Part shown: positions 23,970 through 32,644 of the stretch, piece after piece | How positions within the stretch are numbered: position 1 is the first letter of the stretch | Layout of the letters: every line of letters begins with the position of its first letter | Assembly (NCBI RefSeq): GCF_003751305.1 | Contig: NZ_RJKV01000001.1 | Coordinates: forward strand, 620,001 to 684,000 | Reading direction: 5' to 3' | DNA length: 64,000 nt | Source: Stenotrophomonas rhizophila | GTDB taxonomy: Bacteria; Pseudomonadota; Gammaproteobacteria; Xanthomonadales; Xanthomonadaceae | The notes under the pieces: generated by a model | What the model saw: the letters and a program-made list of their open reading frames with translations, nothing else | The model's database searches: none | What the model was told of the DNA's origin: nothing | Position numbers and translations under genes: made by a program

Positions 23970-23975
23970 AGTCTA
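23970..23975 (-). promoter_or_regulatory. Candidate -10 (TAGACT) of the Ada/AlkA gene
   Basis: TAGACT on the minus strand, ending seven bases before the ATG, so the mRNA would have a leader of about one base. Same hexamer as upstream of four plus-strand genes. Confidence 0.42.
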
Positions 23976-24073
23976 TGCCCGGTGAGCGGGCCTGGCTCGC
24001 CATTTTCGGACGCCAATGCCAGCCCCGGGTCGCCCGGTTCAGGACAGGTTGCCGCGCCGCGCCGGTCGCGCAC

Positions 24074-24079
24074 TAGACT
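24074..24079 (+). promoter_or_regulatory. Candidate -10 (TAGACT) of the ClpP-fold lipoprotein gene
   Basis: TAGACT 56 bases before the start codon, in a 173-base divergent gap shared with the Ada/AlkA gene. Confidence 0.35.
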
Positions 24080-24135
24080 GTGCATCTGCGCTGGTTTTGC
24101 CGCGCATTCCCCCTCGCAAGGATTCCGGGTTGTCC

Positions 24136-25281
24136 ATGTTGCTCAAGTCGTGGTGGTTGCCGTTGTTGTGTCTGGGTCTGTCCGGTTGCAGCCAGCTGGA
24201 AAACCCGGGCAATGTCACTGCCGCCGACAAGGCCGTGCGGGCACAGACCGCCGATGGCGACCACATGGTCTCGATCAACGCCGCCGATGCGCCGCCACCG
24301 CCGCCGCCCGCGCCCAAGCGCGGTGATATGAACTGGCCCGAAGCAGCCCTGGAAAACGGCAAGGCGTGGATCAGCTGCGATACCGACTATGCCGGCGACG
24401 CGGGCGATGGCGCACCGCTGGAGGCATTGGACAGGGCCAGTATCGATGCCGCGCTGCAGCCCTGCGCCGAACGTGGCCTGCTGCGCGTGCGCTACGTGGG
24501 CAAGATCAATCCCGGTTTCTCAGAGCTGGTCGCGCGGCTGGCCGTGGTCGCCGATGCGCAGCGCATTTCCCGGCGCATCCTCGATCTGGATTCCAGCGGC
24601 GGCCAGGTCGAAGCGGCCATCGTGGCGGGGGATCGCATCGGCGAATCCAACTGGACGATCTGGGTGCGCGAAGGCTCGGTCTGCCACAGCGCCTGTGTCT
24701 TCGTGCTGGCTGCCGGCGACAACCGGTTGGTATCGGGCAAGGTCGGCATCCACCGCATGATGCGGATCAGCTCCAAGGCCACCTCGCGCGCCGAGCTCAA
24801 CCGCGAACTCCACGAGGTGTACGACAACGTCAAGGATTATCTGCAGCGCAACGGCGTGGCGGTGGGCGTGGCCGATCTGATGATGACGGTGCCCAACCGG
24901 AGCCTGCGCCTGCTCACCGCCGAGGAGCTGCGTCAGTTCGGGCTGGATGGCACCAATGCCGTGCAGGACGACCTGGAACGGATCAAGCAGATGCGCAAAT
25001 GCGGCGACGCGTTCGTCCGCCGCAAGGACGCGTTCCTGGTCGCTTTCGATCAGGAGTGCAAGCGCGAAGGCAGTGAACTGGAGGCCGTCAACAGCTGTGG
25101 CCAGGCACTGAAGCAGCGCTTCGGTTTTCCGGATGAAACCTGTCCGGACGAGAGTCCGCTGTCGGAGATCGATGTCTCCACGCTGCTGCCGGCTACTACC
25201 GCGCCCGGTCAGCCGGACGCCGTGGAGCAGACGCTGGGCGATGCCCGTCCGGCACCGGTCGAGGCGGCCGAGCGCAACTGA
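24136..25281 (+). CDS. Lipid-anchored ClpP/crotonase-fold periplasmic protein
   Basis: A 381-residue lipoprotein: hydrophobic start with lipobox LSGC (Cys18), a flexible linker with a six-Pro run around residues 53-58, then a domain of the ClpP/signal-peptide-peptidase fold. Visible fold markers are RRILDLDSSGGQVEAA (oxyanion loop near 153-156), SVCHSACVFVLAAG with candidate nucleophile Ser185, and GKVGIHRMM with candidate His206. This is the pattern of predicted periplasmic proteins grouped as COG3904. Whether it is an active peptidase is unknown. Four or more Cys in the C-terminal part suggest disulfides. AAGGA precedes ATG 24136. The next two genes follow on the same strand with short gaps. 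Confidence 0.8.
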   Translation: MLLKSWWLPLLCLGLSGCSQLENPGNVTAADKAVRAQTADGDHMVSINAADAPPPPPPAPKRGDMNWPEAALENGKAWISCDTDYAGDAGDGAPLEALDRASIDAALQPCAERGLLRVRYVGKINPGFSELVARLAVVADAQRISRRILDLDSSGGQVEAAIVAGDRIGESNWTIWVREGSVCHSACVFVLAAGDNRLVSGKVGIHRMMRISSKATSRAELNRELHEVYDNVKDYLQRNGVAVGVADLMMTVPNRSLRLLTAEELRQFGLDGTNAVQDDLERIKQMRKCGDAFVRRKDAFLVAFDQECKREGSELEAVNSCGQALKQRFGFPDETCPDESPLSEIDVSTLLPATTAPGQPDAVEQTLGDARPAPVEAAERN

Positions 25282-25303
25282 CGGAGGACTCACGCCCTTC
25301 CCG

Positions 25304-25309
25304 TAGACT
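25304..25309 (+). promoter_or_regulatory. Candidate -10 (TAGACT) of the DUF4019 gene
   Basis: TAGACT 33 bases before the ATG at 25343, in the 61-base gap after the lipoprotein gene. Confidence 0.35.
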
Positions 25310-25342
25310 GGAGCGCAGTTCCTTTCAGCCAACGGTGTCCTG

Positions 25343-25894
25343 ATGCGTGTTCCGCTGCTGCTGTTGTCCGCTCTGCTGCCATTCGCCGCGCTGGCCCAGA
25401 CGCCTCCGCCGCCGGCCACGCCTGCACCGGCCCCGGCCCCGGCGCGCTCCGCGCCCGCTGCCACACCGGTCGCCGCTCCCGCGGCACGCCCCGCATTGAG
25501 TCCGGCACAGCAGGCCCAGGTGCAGAAACAGGACGCGGAGATCACTGCCGCAGCGCTGCAGATTGCCCACTTGATCGACGCCAACCGCGCGGGTGAGGCC
25601 TGGAAAGGCGCCTCCGCAGTGGCGAAGAAATCGGTGACCGAGCAGGCCTTCGTCAGCCAGCTCACCGCTGATCGCCAGCGCCTCGGTGCGTTGGCCTCAC
25701 GCGGCCAGCCCGTGGTGACCCGCGTCAAGTACGCCGCCGGGGCGACCGTGCCCGAGGGCCTGTACATCAACGTCAGCTTCCCCACGCGCTTTGCCAACAG
25801 TGCCCAGCCGGTGCGCGAACTGGTCTCCTTCCGGTTCGATGAAGACCGCATCTGGCGACTGGCTGGCTACAGCGTGCGTGCCGCCACCCCCTGA
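25343..25894 (+). CDS. Exported DUF4019 domain protein
   Basis: A 183-residue protein with a clear signal peptide (cleavage after LAQT region, about residue 19), a Pro/Ala-rich linker to about residue 50, and a DUF4019-type domain with the characteristic AGEAWKGASAVAKKSVTEQAFVSQL and GLYINVSFPTRFANS strands. Its function is unknown. The linker suggests attachment to or spacing from the membrane or wall. It follows the ClpP-fold lipoprotein by 61 bases with its own TAGACT hexamer, and the MAPEG gene follows after 18 bases. Confidence 0.78.
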   Translation: MRVPLLLLSALLPFAALAQTPPPPATPAPAPAPARSAPAATPVAAPAARPALSPAQQAQVQKQDAEITAAALQIAHLIDANRAGEAWKGASAVAKKSVTEQAFVSQLTADRQRLGALASRGQPVVTRVKYAAGATVPEGLYINVSFPTRFANSAQPVRELVSFRFDEDRIWRLAGYSVRAATP

Positions 25895-25912
25895 TTGCCG
25901 GAGTCTTCGCTG

Positions 25913-26302
25913 ATGAGTATCGAAATCCAGATGCTGGTGTGGTCGATGTTGCTGGGCATCGTGCATGTGTTCGCGCCGTCCACGCTGATCACCCGTGAGC
26001 GAGGGCTGGGCTGGAATGCGTCCGCACGTGACCAGCCTATGCCGGCGCCGAGTCCACTGGCCGGGCGCCTGCAGCGGGCGCAGAGCAACTTCATGGAGAC
26101 CTTTCCGTTCTTCGCCGCCGCGGTGCTGGCGGTGGTGCTGACCCAGCGCCAGGATGGGATGACCGCCGTGGCCGTGCAGCTGTACTTCTGGGCGCGGTTG
26201 ATCTACCTGCCGCTGTACGCGGCCGGCGTGCCTTACGTGCGCAGCCTGGTCTGGCTGGTCTCGCTGCTCGGCATCGTCATGCTGCTGTGGGCGTTGCTGT
26301 GA
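25913..26302 (+). CDS. MAPEG family membrane protein
   Basis: A 129-residue inner-membrane protein with four transmembrane segments, of the bacterial MAPEG (membrane-associated eicosanoid and glutathione metabolism) superfamily. Recognisable parts are the first helix with GIVHVFAPS, the loop RLQRAQSNFMETFPFFAAAV and the segment LYFWARLIYLPLYAAGVPYVRS. Bacterial members are poorly characterised; glutathione-dependent transferase activity is possible. ATG 25913 is chosen over an in-frame TTG at 25895 because GGAG sits about 10 bases ahead of the ATG. Confidence 0.84.
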   Translation: MSIEIQMLVWSMLLGIVHVFAPSTLITRERGLGWNASARDQPMPAPSPLAGRLQRAQSNFMETFPFFAAAVLAVVLTQRQDGMTAVAVQLYFWARLIYLPLYAAGVPYVRSLVWLVSLLGIVMLLWALL

Positions 26303-26318
26303 ACCTGCGCTGGCGCGC

Positions 26319-26332
26319 CTGATCCAGATCAA
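26319..26332 (+). promoter_or_regulatory. FNR/ANR-like box before the UbiH-family gene
   Basis: CTGAT-CCAG-ATCAA matches the FNR/ANR consensus TTGAT-N4-ATCAA at nine of ten positions. Its centre lies 66 bases before the hydroxylase start codon. Binding is inferred. Confidence 0.45.
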
Positions 26333-26344
26333 GGACGGTGCCGG

Positions 26345-26367
26345 CGCTGCAGCGTTAAGCTGCAGCG
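26345..26367 (+). repeat. Nine-base-pair hairpin upstream of the UbiH-family gene
   Basis: CGCTGCAGC-GTTAA-GCTGCAGCG: perfect arms with a five-base loop, starting 13 bases after the FNR-like box and ending 24 bases before the start codon. It could be a leader hairpin or a second operator. Confidence 0.4.
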
Positions 26368-26391
26368 GACACGCAACGGCAGGATGGAATC

Positions 26392-27576
26392 ATGCAGTCA
26401 GTGGATGTGGTGGTGGTGGGTGCCGGCCCGACCGGGCTGTGCTTCGCACGCGCGCTGGCCGATACCGGCCTGAGCGTCACCCTGATCGAACAGCAGCCGC
26501 GCGCGGCACTGGCCGAGGCGGCGTTCGACGGCCGCGAGATCGCGCTGACCCATGCCTCCCGCCAGATCCTGGAATCGCTGGGCCTGTGGGCGCAGCTGGA
26601 TCCGGCCGAGATTTCCCCGCTGCGCGATGCCAAGGTGATGGACGGCGGCTCGCCGTTCGCGCTGACCTTCGCCGCGCACCAGCGCACCGGTGATGACCTG
26701 GGCTGGCTGGTGCCCAACCATCTGATCCGCCGCGCCGCCTGGCAGAGCGTGCAGGGTCAGGCCGGTCTGGAGATCCTGGACCAGGCCAGCGTCGCGGCCG
26801 TGAACCCGGGCCCGGCTCACAGCGTGGTGACCCTCGCCGATGGTCGCCAGCTGGCCGCGCGGCTGGTGGTCGCTGCCGACAGCCGCTTCTCCTCCACCCG
26901 CCGCCTGCTGGGGATCGGCGCGCAGCTGCGTGACTTCGGCAAATCGATGCTGGTCTGCCGCATGCAGATCGAGGTGCCGCACCAGCACACCGCCTGGGAG
27001 TGGTTCGGTTATGGCCGCACGATGGCCCTGCTGCCGCTCAATGGCGACCAGGCCTCGGCCGTCATCACGCTGCCGCCGCGTCAGATCGCGGCCTTGATGG
27101 CCCAGGACGAGGCGGACTTCGGCCGCAGCATCACGGGCTTCTTCGAGCATCGGCTGGGCGCGATGCGGCCGGTGGCCACCCCGGTGGCCTATCCCCTGGT
27201 GGGGGTGTATGCCAACGCGTTTGCAGGCGATCGCAGTGCGTTGATCGGCGATGCCGCCGTCGGCATGCATCCGGTCACTGCGCATGGCTTCAACCTGGGG
27301 TTGCAGAGCCAGCATCGATTGGCCGGCATTCTGCGCACGGCCGCCGGGCAGGGGGGGGATATCGCCGCGCGCTCAGGGCTGGCCGCTTACGAGCGTGGCC
27401 ATCGGCTGGCGTCGCGCCCGCTTTATGAGGCGACCAATGCGATCGCTTCGCTGTACACCGATGACCGTCTGCCGGCGCGGCTGCTGCGCCGGGCCGGGCT
27501 GCGGCTGGCGCACGGGGTGGCCCCGTTCCGCCAGCTGATCACCGCCCATCTGACCCAGCGCGATACACTGCGCTGA
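26392..27576 (+). CDS. FAD-dependent hydroxylase of the UbiH/COQ6 family, probably UbiM
   Basis: Flavoprotein monooxygenase of 394 residues in the ubiquinone-ring hydroxylase family. The FAD-binding GAGPTG loop is at residues 10-15 and the second flavin motif GDAAVGMHPVTAHGFNLG at about 286-304. In this family the closest fit appears to be UbiM, a broad hydroxylase known from Neisseria and found in xanthomonads, but UbiH/UbiI-like members cannot be separated with certainty by eye. It would use O2 and NAD(P)H. An FNR/ANR-like box upstream suggests oxygen-linked control. Ribosome-binding site GGATGGA precedes ATG 26392. Confidence 0.83.
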   Translation: MQSVDVVVVGAGPTGLCFARALADTGLSVTLIEQQPRAALAEAAFDGREIALTHASRQILESLGLWAQLDPAEISPLRDAKVMDGGSPFALTFAAHQRTGDDLGWLVPNHLIRRAAWQSVQGQAGLEILDQASVAAVNPGPAHSVVTLADGRQLAARLVVAADSRFSSTRRLLGIGAQLRDFGKSMLVCRMQIEVPHQHTAWEWFGYGRTMALLPLNGDQASAVITLPPRQIAALMAQDEADFGRSITGFFEHRLGAMRPVATPVAYPLVGVYANAFAGDRSALIGDAAVGMHPVTAHGFNLGLQSQHRLAGILRTAAGQGGDIAARSGLAAYERGHRLASRPLYEATNAIASLYTDDRLPARLLRRAGLRLAHGVAPFRQLITAHLTQRDTLR

Positions 27577-27591
27577 GGCCGGCCGGAGCGG

Positions 27592-27822
27592 TCAGGGCGC
27601 GTCGCTGTCGGCGATCACGTGGATGACCGTATCGGCGAACTGCACCTGCTGGCCCGCGCGGATCTTGCAGGCTTTGCGCAGCTCCACCTCGCCGTCGACC
27701 AGCACCTGGCCGTCGCCGATCACGGTCTTGGCCTCGCCGCCGCTGGTGACCAGGTCGGCCAGCTTGAGCAGCTGCTTGAGCTCGACGTAGTCGCGGTCCA
27801 GTTCAAATTCGAGGGTCTGCAT
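27592..27822 (-). CDS. S4 domain RNA-binding protein, YbcJ-like
   Basis: A 76-residue protein made of a single S4 domain: the core LKLADLVTSGGEAKTVIGDG and VLVDGEVELRKACKIRAG match the YbcJ/RlbA-type small RNA-binding proteins, proposed to act in ribosome or tRNA metabolism. ATG 27822 fits the family length; the frame stays open to 27909 but with no similarity. It converges with the hydroxylase gene (15 bases) and is divergent from deaD. Confidence 0.85.
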   Translation of the reverse strand: MQTLEFELDRDYVELKQLLKLADLVTSGGEAKTVIGDGQVLVDGEVELRKACKIRAGQQVQFADTVIHVIADSDAP

Positions 27823-28006
27823 GGAGCGGGTATCCTGGGAGGAGGCGCGGACGTGGGGCCGGGCCGGGAAAGGGCGCGTATTGTGCGCCAGCCGGCGGCG
27901 CAACGGCATCCATCCTGGAATCTGTATACGTTGTTCAGGAACGATGCGGTATCATCGCCACCTGAGTGAGTGAATTCTCCTCCGACCGAGCAGCGCCAGG
28001 GCACGC

Positions 28007-28051
28007 GATAAGAAAGGGCGCCCAAAGCGCGGACCATCCCCCTTTTTTATC
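28007..28051 (+). promoter_or_regulatory. Long hairpin in the deaD leader
   Basis: GATAAGAAAGGG (28007-28018) can pair along its full length with CCCTTTTTTATC (28040-28051), 12 base pairs with one G-U, closing a 21-base loop. The T-run makes it look like an attenuator or thermosensitive leader structure 39 bases before the deaD start. Confidence 0.5.
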
Positions 28052-28089
28052 TCACTGCCATCCAAAACGGCGGTGTTTCGGAGTTTCCC

Positions 28090-30033
28090 ATGTCCCAAGA
28101 ATCCCCCGCGCCGCTGCTGTTCGCAGATCTCGGCCTGTCCGACGCTGTGATGCAGGCCGTCGCCACTGTCGGTTACGAAACCCCGTCGCCGATCCAGGCA
28201 GCCACCATTCCGGCCATGCTGGAAGGCCGTGACGTGCTGGGCCAGGCCCAGACCGGTACCGGCAAGACCGCCGCCTTCGCGCTGCCGGTGCTGTCCAACC
28301 TCGATTTCAACCAGACCAAGCCGCAGGTGCTGGTGCTGGCGCCGACCCGCGAACTGGCCATCCAGGTCGCCGAGGCGTTCCAGACGTATTCCTCCGGCAT
28401 TCCCGGCTTCCGCGTGCTGCCGGTGTACGGCGGCCAGCCCTACGGCCAGCAGCTGTCGGCCCTGCGCCGTGGCGTGCACGTCATCGTCGGCACCCCGGGC
28501 CGCGTGATCGATCACCTCGAGCGCGGCACGCTGGATCTGTCCGAGCTGAAGACCCTGGTGCTCGACGAAGCCGATGAAATGCTGCGCATGGGCTTCATCG
28601 ACGATGTCGAAGCCGTGCTGAAGAAGCTGCCGGAGACCCGCCAGGTCGCCCTGTTCTCGGCCACCATGCCGTCGCAGATCCGCCGCATCGCGCAGACCTA
28701 CCTGAAGAACCCGGCCGAAGTCACCATCGTCAGCAAGACGACGACCTCGGCCAACATCCGCCAGCGTTACTGGTGGGTGAGCGGCATGCACAAGCTGGAC
28801 GCGCTGACCCGCATCCTGGAAGTGGAACCGTTCGACGCGATGATCATCTTCTCGCGTACCAAGGCAGCCACTGAAGAGCTGGCCGAAAAGCTGCAGGCGC
28901 GCGGCCTGGCCGCCGCCGCCATCAACGGCGACATGCAGCAGGCCCAGCGCGAGCGCACCATCGGCATGCTGAAGGAAGGCAAGCTGGACATCCTGGTCGC
29001 CACCGACGTGGCCGCCCGTGGTCTGGACGTGGAGCGCATCAGCCACGTGCTGAACTACGACATCCCGTACGACACCGAAAGCTATGTGCACCGCATCGGC
29101 CGTACCGGCCGTGCCGGCCGCACCGGTGACGCGATCCTGTTCGCCACCCCGCGTGAAAAGGGCATGCTGCGTGCCATCGAGCGCGCCACCCGCCAGCCCA
29201 TCGAAGAGATGCAGCTGCCGAGCGTGGACGCGGTCAACGACACCCGCATCACCAAGTTCATGAGCCGCATCAGCGATGTGCTCGATGCCGGTGGCACCGA
29301 GTTCTACCGCGACCTGCTGCAGCGCCTGGAAGGCGAGAAGAACGTGCCGGCGATCGAGATCGCCGCCGCGCTGGCCAAGCTGCTGCAGGGCGATTCGCCG
29401 TTCCTGCTGACCCCGCCGGTCCGTGGTGCCCGTGAAGAGCGTGCCCCGCATCAGCGCAACGAGCGCAGCAACGACCGTGGCGAGCGCCCGGCCCGTTTCG
29501 AGCCGCGCTTCGAGCGTGGTCCGCGCCGTGAAGACGACCGTGGCCCGCGTCCGCCGCGTCCGGAAGGCGACTTCGGCAACAGCGAAGGCGGCGCCGAGCG
29601 CGCGCCGCGCCGTGACATCGCCCCGCGCGGTGCCGCCGAGCCGGGCATGGAAACCTTCCGCATCGAAGTGGGCCATGTCCACGGCGTGAAGCCGGGCAAC
29701 ATCGTCGGCGCGATCGCCAACGAAGCCGGCCTGGAAAGCCGTTTCATCGGCCGCATCGACATCCATGACGACTTCTCGGTGCTGGACCTGCCGGCCGAAA
29801 TGCCGCAGGACCTGCTGACCCACCTGAAGAAGGTGTGGGTTTCGGGCCAGCAGCTTCAGATGCGCAAGGTCGAGCCGGGTGAAGACCTGACCCCGTCGGC
29901 GCGTCCGCCGTTCAAGCCGAAGTTCGGCCAGGGCAAGCCGCGTGGTCCGGGTGGCCCGCGCAGCGGCCCGGGCGGCAACGACCGCCCGCCGCGTCGCGAC
30001 GGCTTCAAGCCGCGCGGCCCGCGCAACTTCTGA
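28090..30033 (+). CDS. deaD: DEAD-box ATP-dependent RNA helicase DeaD/CsdA
   Basis: RNA helicase for ribosome assembly and mRNA decay, especially in the cold. The 647-residue protein has the Q motif (TPSPIQ), Walker A AQTGTGKT at about residue 52, DEAD box near 159, SAT, and the HRIGRTGRAGR motif VI. A DeaD-type RNA-binding domain follows (FRIEVGHVHGVKPGNIVGAI), preceded by an Arg/Glu-rich linker of about 70 residues and followed by an RG/PG-rich tail (GPGGPRSGPGGNDRPP), both disordered. The long leader with a strong hairpin hints at cold- or helicase-dependent autoregulation, as known for cold-shock mRNAs. A terminator follows. Confidence 0.95.
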   Translation: MSQESPAPLLFADLGLSDAVMQAVATVGYETPSPIQAATIPAMLEGRDVLGQAQTGTGKTAAFALPVLSNLDFNQTKPQVLVLAPTRELAIQVAEAFQTYSSGIPGFRVLPVYGGQPYGQQLSALRRGVHVIVGTPGRVIDHLERGTLDLSELKTLVLDEADEMLRMGFIDDVEAVLKKLPETRQVALFSATMPSQIRRIAQTYLKNPAEVTIVSKTTTSANIRQRYWWVSGMHKLDALTRILEVEPFDAMIIFSRTKAATEELAEKLQARGLAAAAINGDMQQAQRERTIGMLKEGKLDILVATDVAARGLDVERISHVLNYDIPYDTESYVHRIGRTGRAGRTGDAILFATPREKGMLRAIERATRQPIEEMQLPSVDAVNDTRITKFMSRISDVLDAGGTEFYRDLLQRLEGEKNVPAIEIAAALAKLLQGDSPFLLTPPVRGAREERAPHQRNERSNDRGERPARFEPRFERGPRREDDRGPRPPRPEGDFGNSEGGAERAPRRDIAPRGAAEPGMETFRIEVGHVHGVKPGNIVGAIANEAGLESRFIGRIDIHDDFSVLDLPAEMPQDLLTHLKKVWVSGQQLQMRKVEPGEDLTPSARPPFKPKFGQGKPRGPGGPRSGPGGNDRPPRRDGFKPRGPRNF

Positions 30034-30053
30034 TCACCCCCGGGTGATTGCCT

Positions 30054-30083
30054 CAACGCCAGCCTCCGGGCTGGCGTTGTCGT
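30054..30083 (+). terminator. Terminator of deaD
   Basis: CAACGCCAGCC-TCCG-GGCTGGCGTTG, an 11-base-pair stem, then a T-containing tail. It begins 21 bases after the stop codon. Confidence 0.78.
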
Positions 30084-30211
30084 TTCCGGCCGGGCATTCT
30101 TGGGCAAGGGTCGGTTTCGCGCCGCCTCAACATGGCGCGACCTAGCCTGTGGTTTGGACCGGGTCCACATGGAATGTGTTTCCACATGCGCAGCCCCAGG
30201 GGGGATCGGCG

Positions 30212-32641
30212 ATGCTTGGAAGTGGCAGGGATGTAGGCAGCACGGCGGTACCGTATTCCACGCGGGGGCTTACCCTGCGGTTTGTCCTGTTGACTGGCAT
30301 GGCCATCGGCCTGGTCGGCGTTTCCGCGCTGATCCAGGAGCTGCAGGCCGCCTCGACCGCCTGGATCATGGGCCAGAGCCACTGGTCACGCGGGCAGCAG
30401 CAGGCGACGCATGCACTGTCGCGTTACATCGCCTCCGGCGAGCCGCGCGATCTGGCCGCGGCCCGGCAGGGACTGACAGTGCCGCTCGGCGATCTTGGCG
30501 CCCGACGCGCACTCGAGCAGGCCAGCCCGGACATCGCCGCGGCACGACGCGGCTTCATCGCTGGCGGCAACGCCCCAGGCGACATCAACCGGCTGATCCT
30601 GTCGTATCGCTACCTGCGCGAGCAGCCGTATTTCCGCGATGCGGTGACGCTGTGGCGTGACACTGACGATGATCTGATGGAACTGGTCGCGATTGCCGGC
30701 CGCGTTCAGGCCGGGCACGCTGCAGGCAGCCTGACGCCGGCGGTGAAGGAGGGATTGCTGGCGCAGGTGCAGGCGCTGGACACCGGCATGCAGAACCAGG
30801 CGCGGGCCTTTTCGGGCGCGCTGCTGGATACCGCGGCGGCCGTGCGGATAGCGACCTTCATCGTCGGCGGACTGTCCGTGTTGGCGATCACGCTGGTGGC
30901 CGTGCTGCTCGCGCGGCGCGTGCGCAACGACCTGACCGAACAGGAAAGCCGATTCCGGGCGGCGTTCTACCAGGCCACGGTGGGCATGCTCAAACTGGAC
31001 GAGGAAGGCGGGATCGTCGAGGCCAACCAGGCGATGGCCGACATCCTCGATCACCGGCGTGAGGCCTTGCTGAGCCTGTCGCTGGTCGATGTTCTGGTGG
31101 AAGGCGAGCTGGTACTGGACGAGCATGGCCGGATTGACTGGCCGCGGCAGCTGCGCCCTGGTGAGCTGCGCTTCCTGCGTGCCGATGGCAGCCTGATGTG
31201 GGGCCGCTGGAGCGGCACCGTGGTGCGCACCCGGGCACGGGCGCCAACGGTGTTCGCGCTGGTCGAGGATGTCTCGCAGAACCATGCGCTGGCGCGGGAG
31301 GTGGAACACCACGCCAGCCACGATCCGCTGACCGGTCTGATCAACCGCCGTGAAATCGAGCGGCTGCTCGAGCAGGCGCTGGTGACGGTGCGGGCCGAGG
31401 GCGGTACCCATGCGCTGTGCTACATCGACCTGGATTACTTCAAGCTGGTCAATGATGGTCTCGGCCACGCGGCGGGCGACCAGTTGCTGCGCAGCTTCGC
31501 CGACTACCTGGTGGGTGCCGTGCGCGATGGCGACTGGGTGGGCCGCCTGGGCGGTGACGAGTTTGCGTTGTTCCTGGCCAACGCCAGCCAGGACGAGGCC
31601 AAGCAGGTCCTGCAGCGGGTGATCCGCACGTTGGGGCAGGTGAGCTTCCAGCATGGCGAAGGCGCACCCAAGGTGAGCTGCAGCATCGGCGTGGTCGAGG
31701 TCACCGCGGAAGCGCCGGATGTGAACTGGCTCATGAGTGCGGCCGACAGTGCGTGCTACGCGGCCAAGGAGGCCGGTCGCAACCGCGTGCACTGCTACAA
31801 CGAAAGCCGCATGGCGCTGGACGAGCGTCGGCGCGAAGCGGAGCGGTTGGCCAATGTCTCCAGCGCGATCGCCGAAAACCGCATGCTGCTGTACGCCCAG
31901 CGCATCGAGCGGGTCGGCGATCCGGACTTCCTGCATTACGAAGTGCTGGTGCGCATGCGCAGCCCGGAAGGCGTACTGCAGGGGCCGGGGGAATTCATGG
32001 GCGCGGTCGAGCGCTACGGCATGGGCATGGCGCTGGATCGGCACGTGCTGTCGCTGTTGTTCCGGCATCTGCAGGTGTGCCCTGCGCACGTGCAGCAGCT
32101 TGGCCTGTGCAACGTCAACGTGTCCGCGCAGTCGATCGCCGAGCCCAGTTTCCTGGCCTTCGTCACCGATCTGCTGGAGCGCAACCGTGGCCTGGCCCGC
32201 AAGCTGTGCTTTGAGATCACCGAAACCGCAGCGGTCAGCAACATCGACCAGGCGCGCACCTTCATCGATGCGGTGAAGGCCCGCGGCTGCCGGATGGCGC
32301 TGGACGATTTCGGTTCGGGGCTGTCTTCGTTCGGCTACCTTCGCCAGTTGCCGGCGGACATGCTCAAGATCGATGGCGTGTTCGTGCGCGACATGAACCT
32401 GGATCCGGTCAACCGCGCCGCGGTGCGCGCGATCACCGAGGTCGGGCGCGAACTGCACATGATGGTGGTCGCCGAGTGGGTGGAATCGGCGGTGGTGGCC
32501 GATCAACTGGCGCAGATGGGGGTGGAAGGTCTGCAGGGGTATGCGATCGAGCGGCCGATTCCGTTGGAGCGCATGACCCAGCCAGCCCTGCGGGCGGCCC
32601 GTGCCGGTGTGTCATCGGATGCATGGCGTGGCACGCCATGA
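30212..32641 (+). CDS. Membrane-bound GGDEF-EAL protein (diguanylate cyclase/phosphodiesterase)
   Basis: An 809-residue cyclic-di-GMP enzyme. Two transmembrane segments (about 23-40 and 210-232) bracket a periplasmic helical sensor region, followed by a PAS domain (FRAAFYQATVGMLKLDEEGGIVEAN), a GGDEF domain with intact GGDEF at 447-451 and inhibitory site RDGD five residues before it, and an EAL domain with EVL at 577-579. EAL-domain metal and catalytic residues look intact (NVNVSAQS, FEITET, LDDFGSG, LKIDG), with VAEWVE in place of the usual VAEGVE. It may make, degrade or do both. ATG 30212 follows GGGG; an upstream in-frame start at 30149 is less likely. Confidence 0.92.
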   Translation: MLGSGRDVGSTAVPYSTRGLTLRFVLLTGMAIGLVGVSALIQELQAASTAWIMGQSHWSRGQQQATHALSRYIASGEPRDLAAARQGLTVPLGDLGARRALEQASPDIAAARRGFIAGGNAPGDINRLILSYRYLREQPYFRDAVTLWRDTDDDLMELVAIAGRVQAGHAAGSLTPAVKEGLLAQVQALDTGMQNQARAFSGALLDTAAAVRIATFIVGGLSVLAITLVAVLLARRVRNDLTEQESRFRAAFYQATVGMLKLDEEGGIVEANQAMADILDHRREALLSLSLVDVLVEGELVLDEHGRIDWPRQLRPGELRFLRADGSLMWGRWSGTVVRTRARAPTVFALVEDVSQNHALAREVEHHASHDPLTGLINRREIERLLEQALVTVRAEGGTHALCYIDLDYFKLVNDGLGHAAGDQLLRSFADYLVGAVRDGDWVGRLGGDEFALFLANASQDEAKQVLQRVIRTLGQVSFQHGEGAPKVSCSIGVVEVTAEAPDVNWLMSAADSACYAAKEAGRNRVHCYNESRMALDERRREAERLANVSSAIAENRMLLYAQRIERVGDPDFLHYEVLVRMRSPEGVLQGPGEFMGAVERYGMGMALDRHVLSLLFRHLQVCPAHVQQLGLCNVNVSAQSIAEPSFLAFVTDLLERNRGLARKLCFEITETAAVSNIDQARTFIDAVKARGCRMALDDFGSGLSSFGYLRQLPADMLKIDGVFVRDMNLDPVNRAAVRAITEVGRELHMMVVAEWVESAVVADQLAQMGVEGLQGYAIERPIPLERMTQPALRAARAGVSSDAWRGTP

Positions 32642-32644
32642 TGC

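Noticed and set aside
30034..30048. Palindrome TCACCCCCGGGTGA right after the deaD stop as terminator
   Set aside because: It is short and has no T-run; the 11-base-pair stem at 30054 is the better terminator.
30386..32506. A 706-codon minus-strand frame
   Set aside because: Antisense to the GGDEF-EAL gene, where both catalytic domains are intact.
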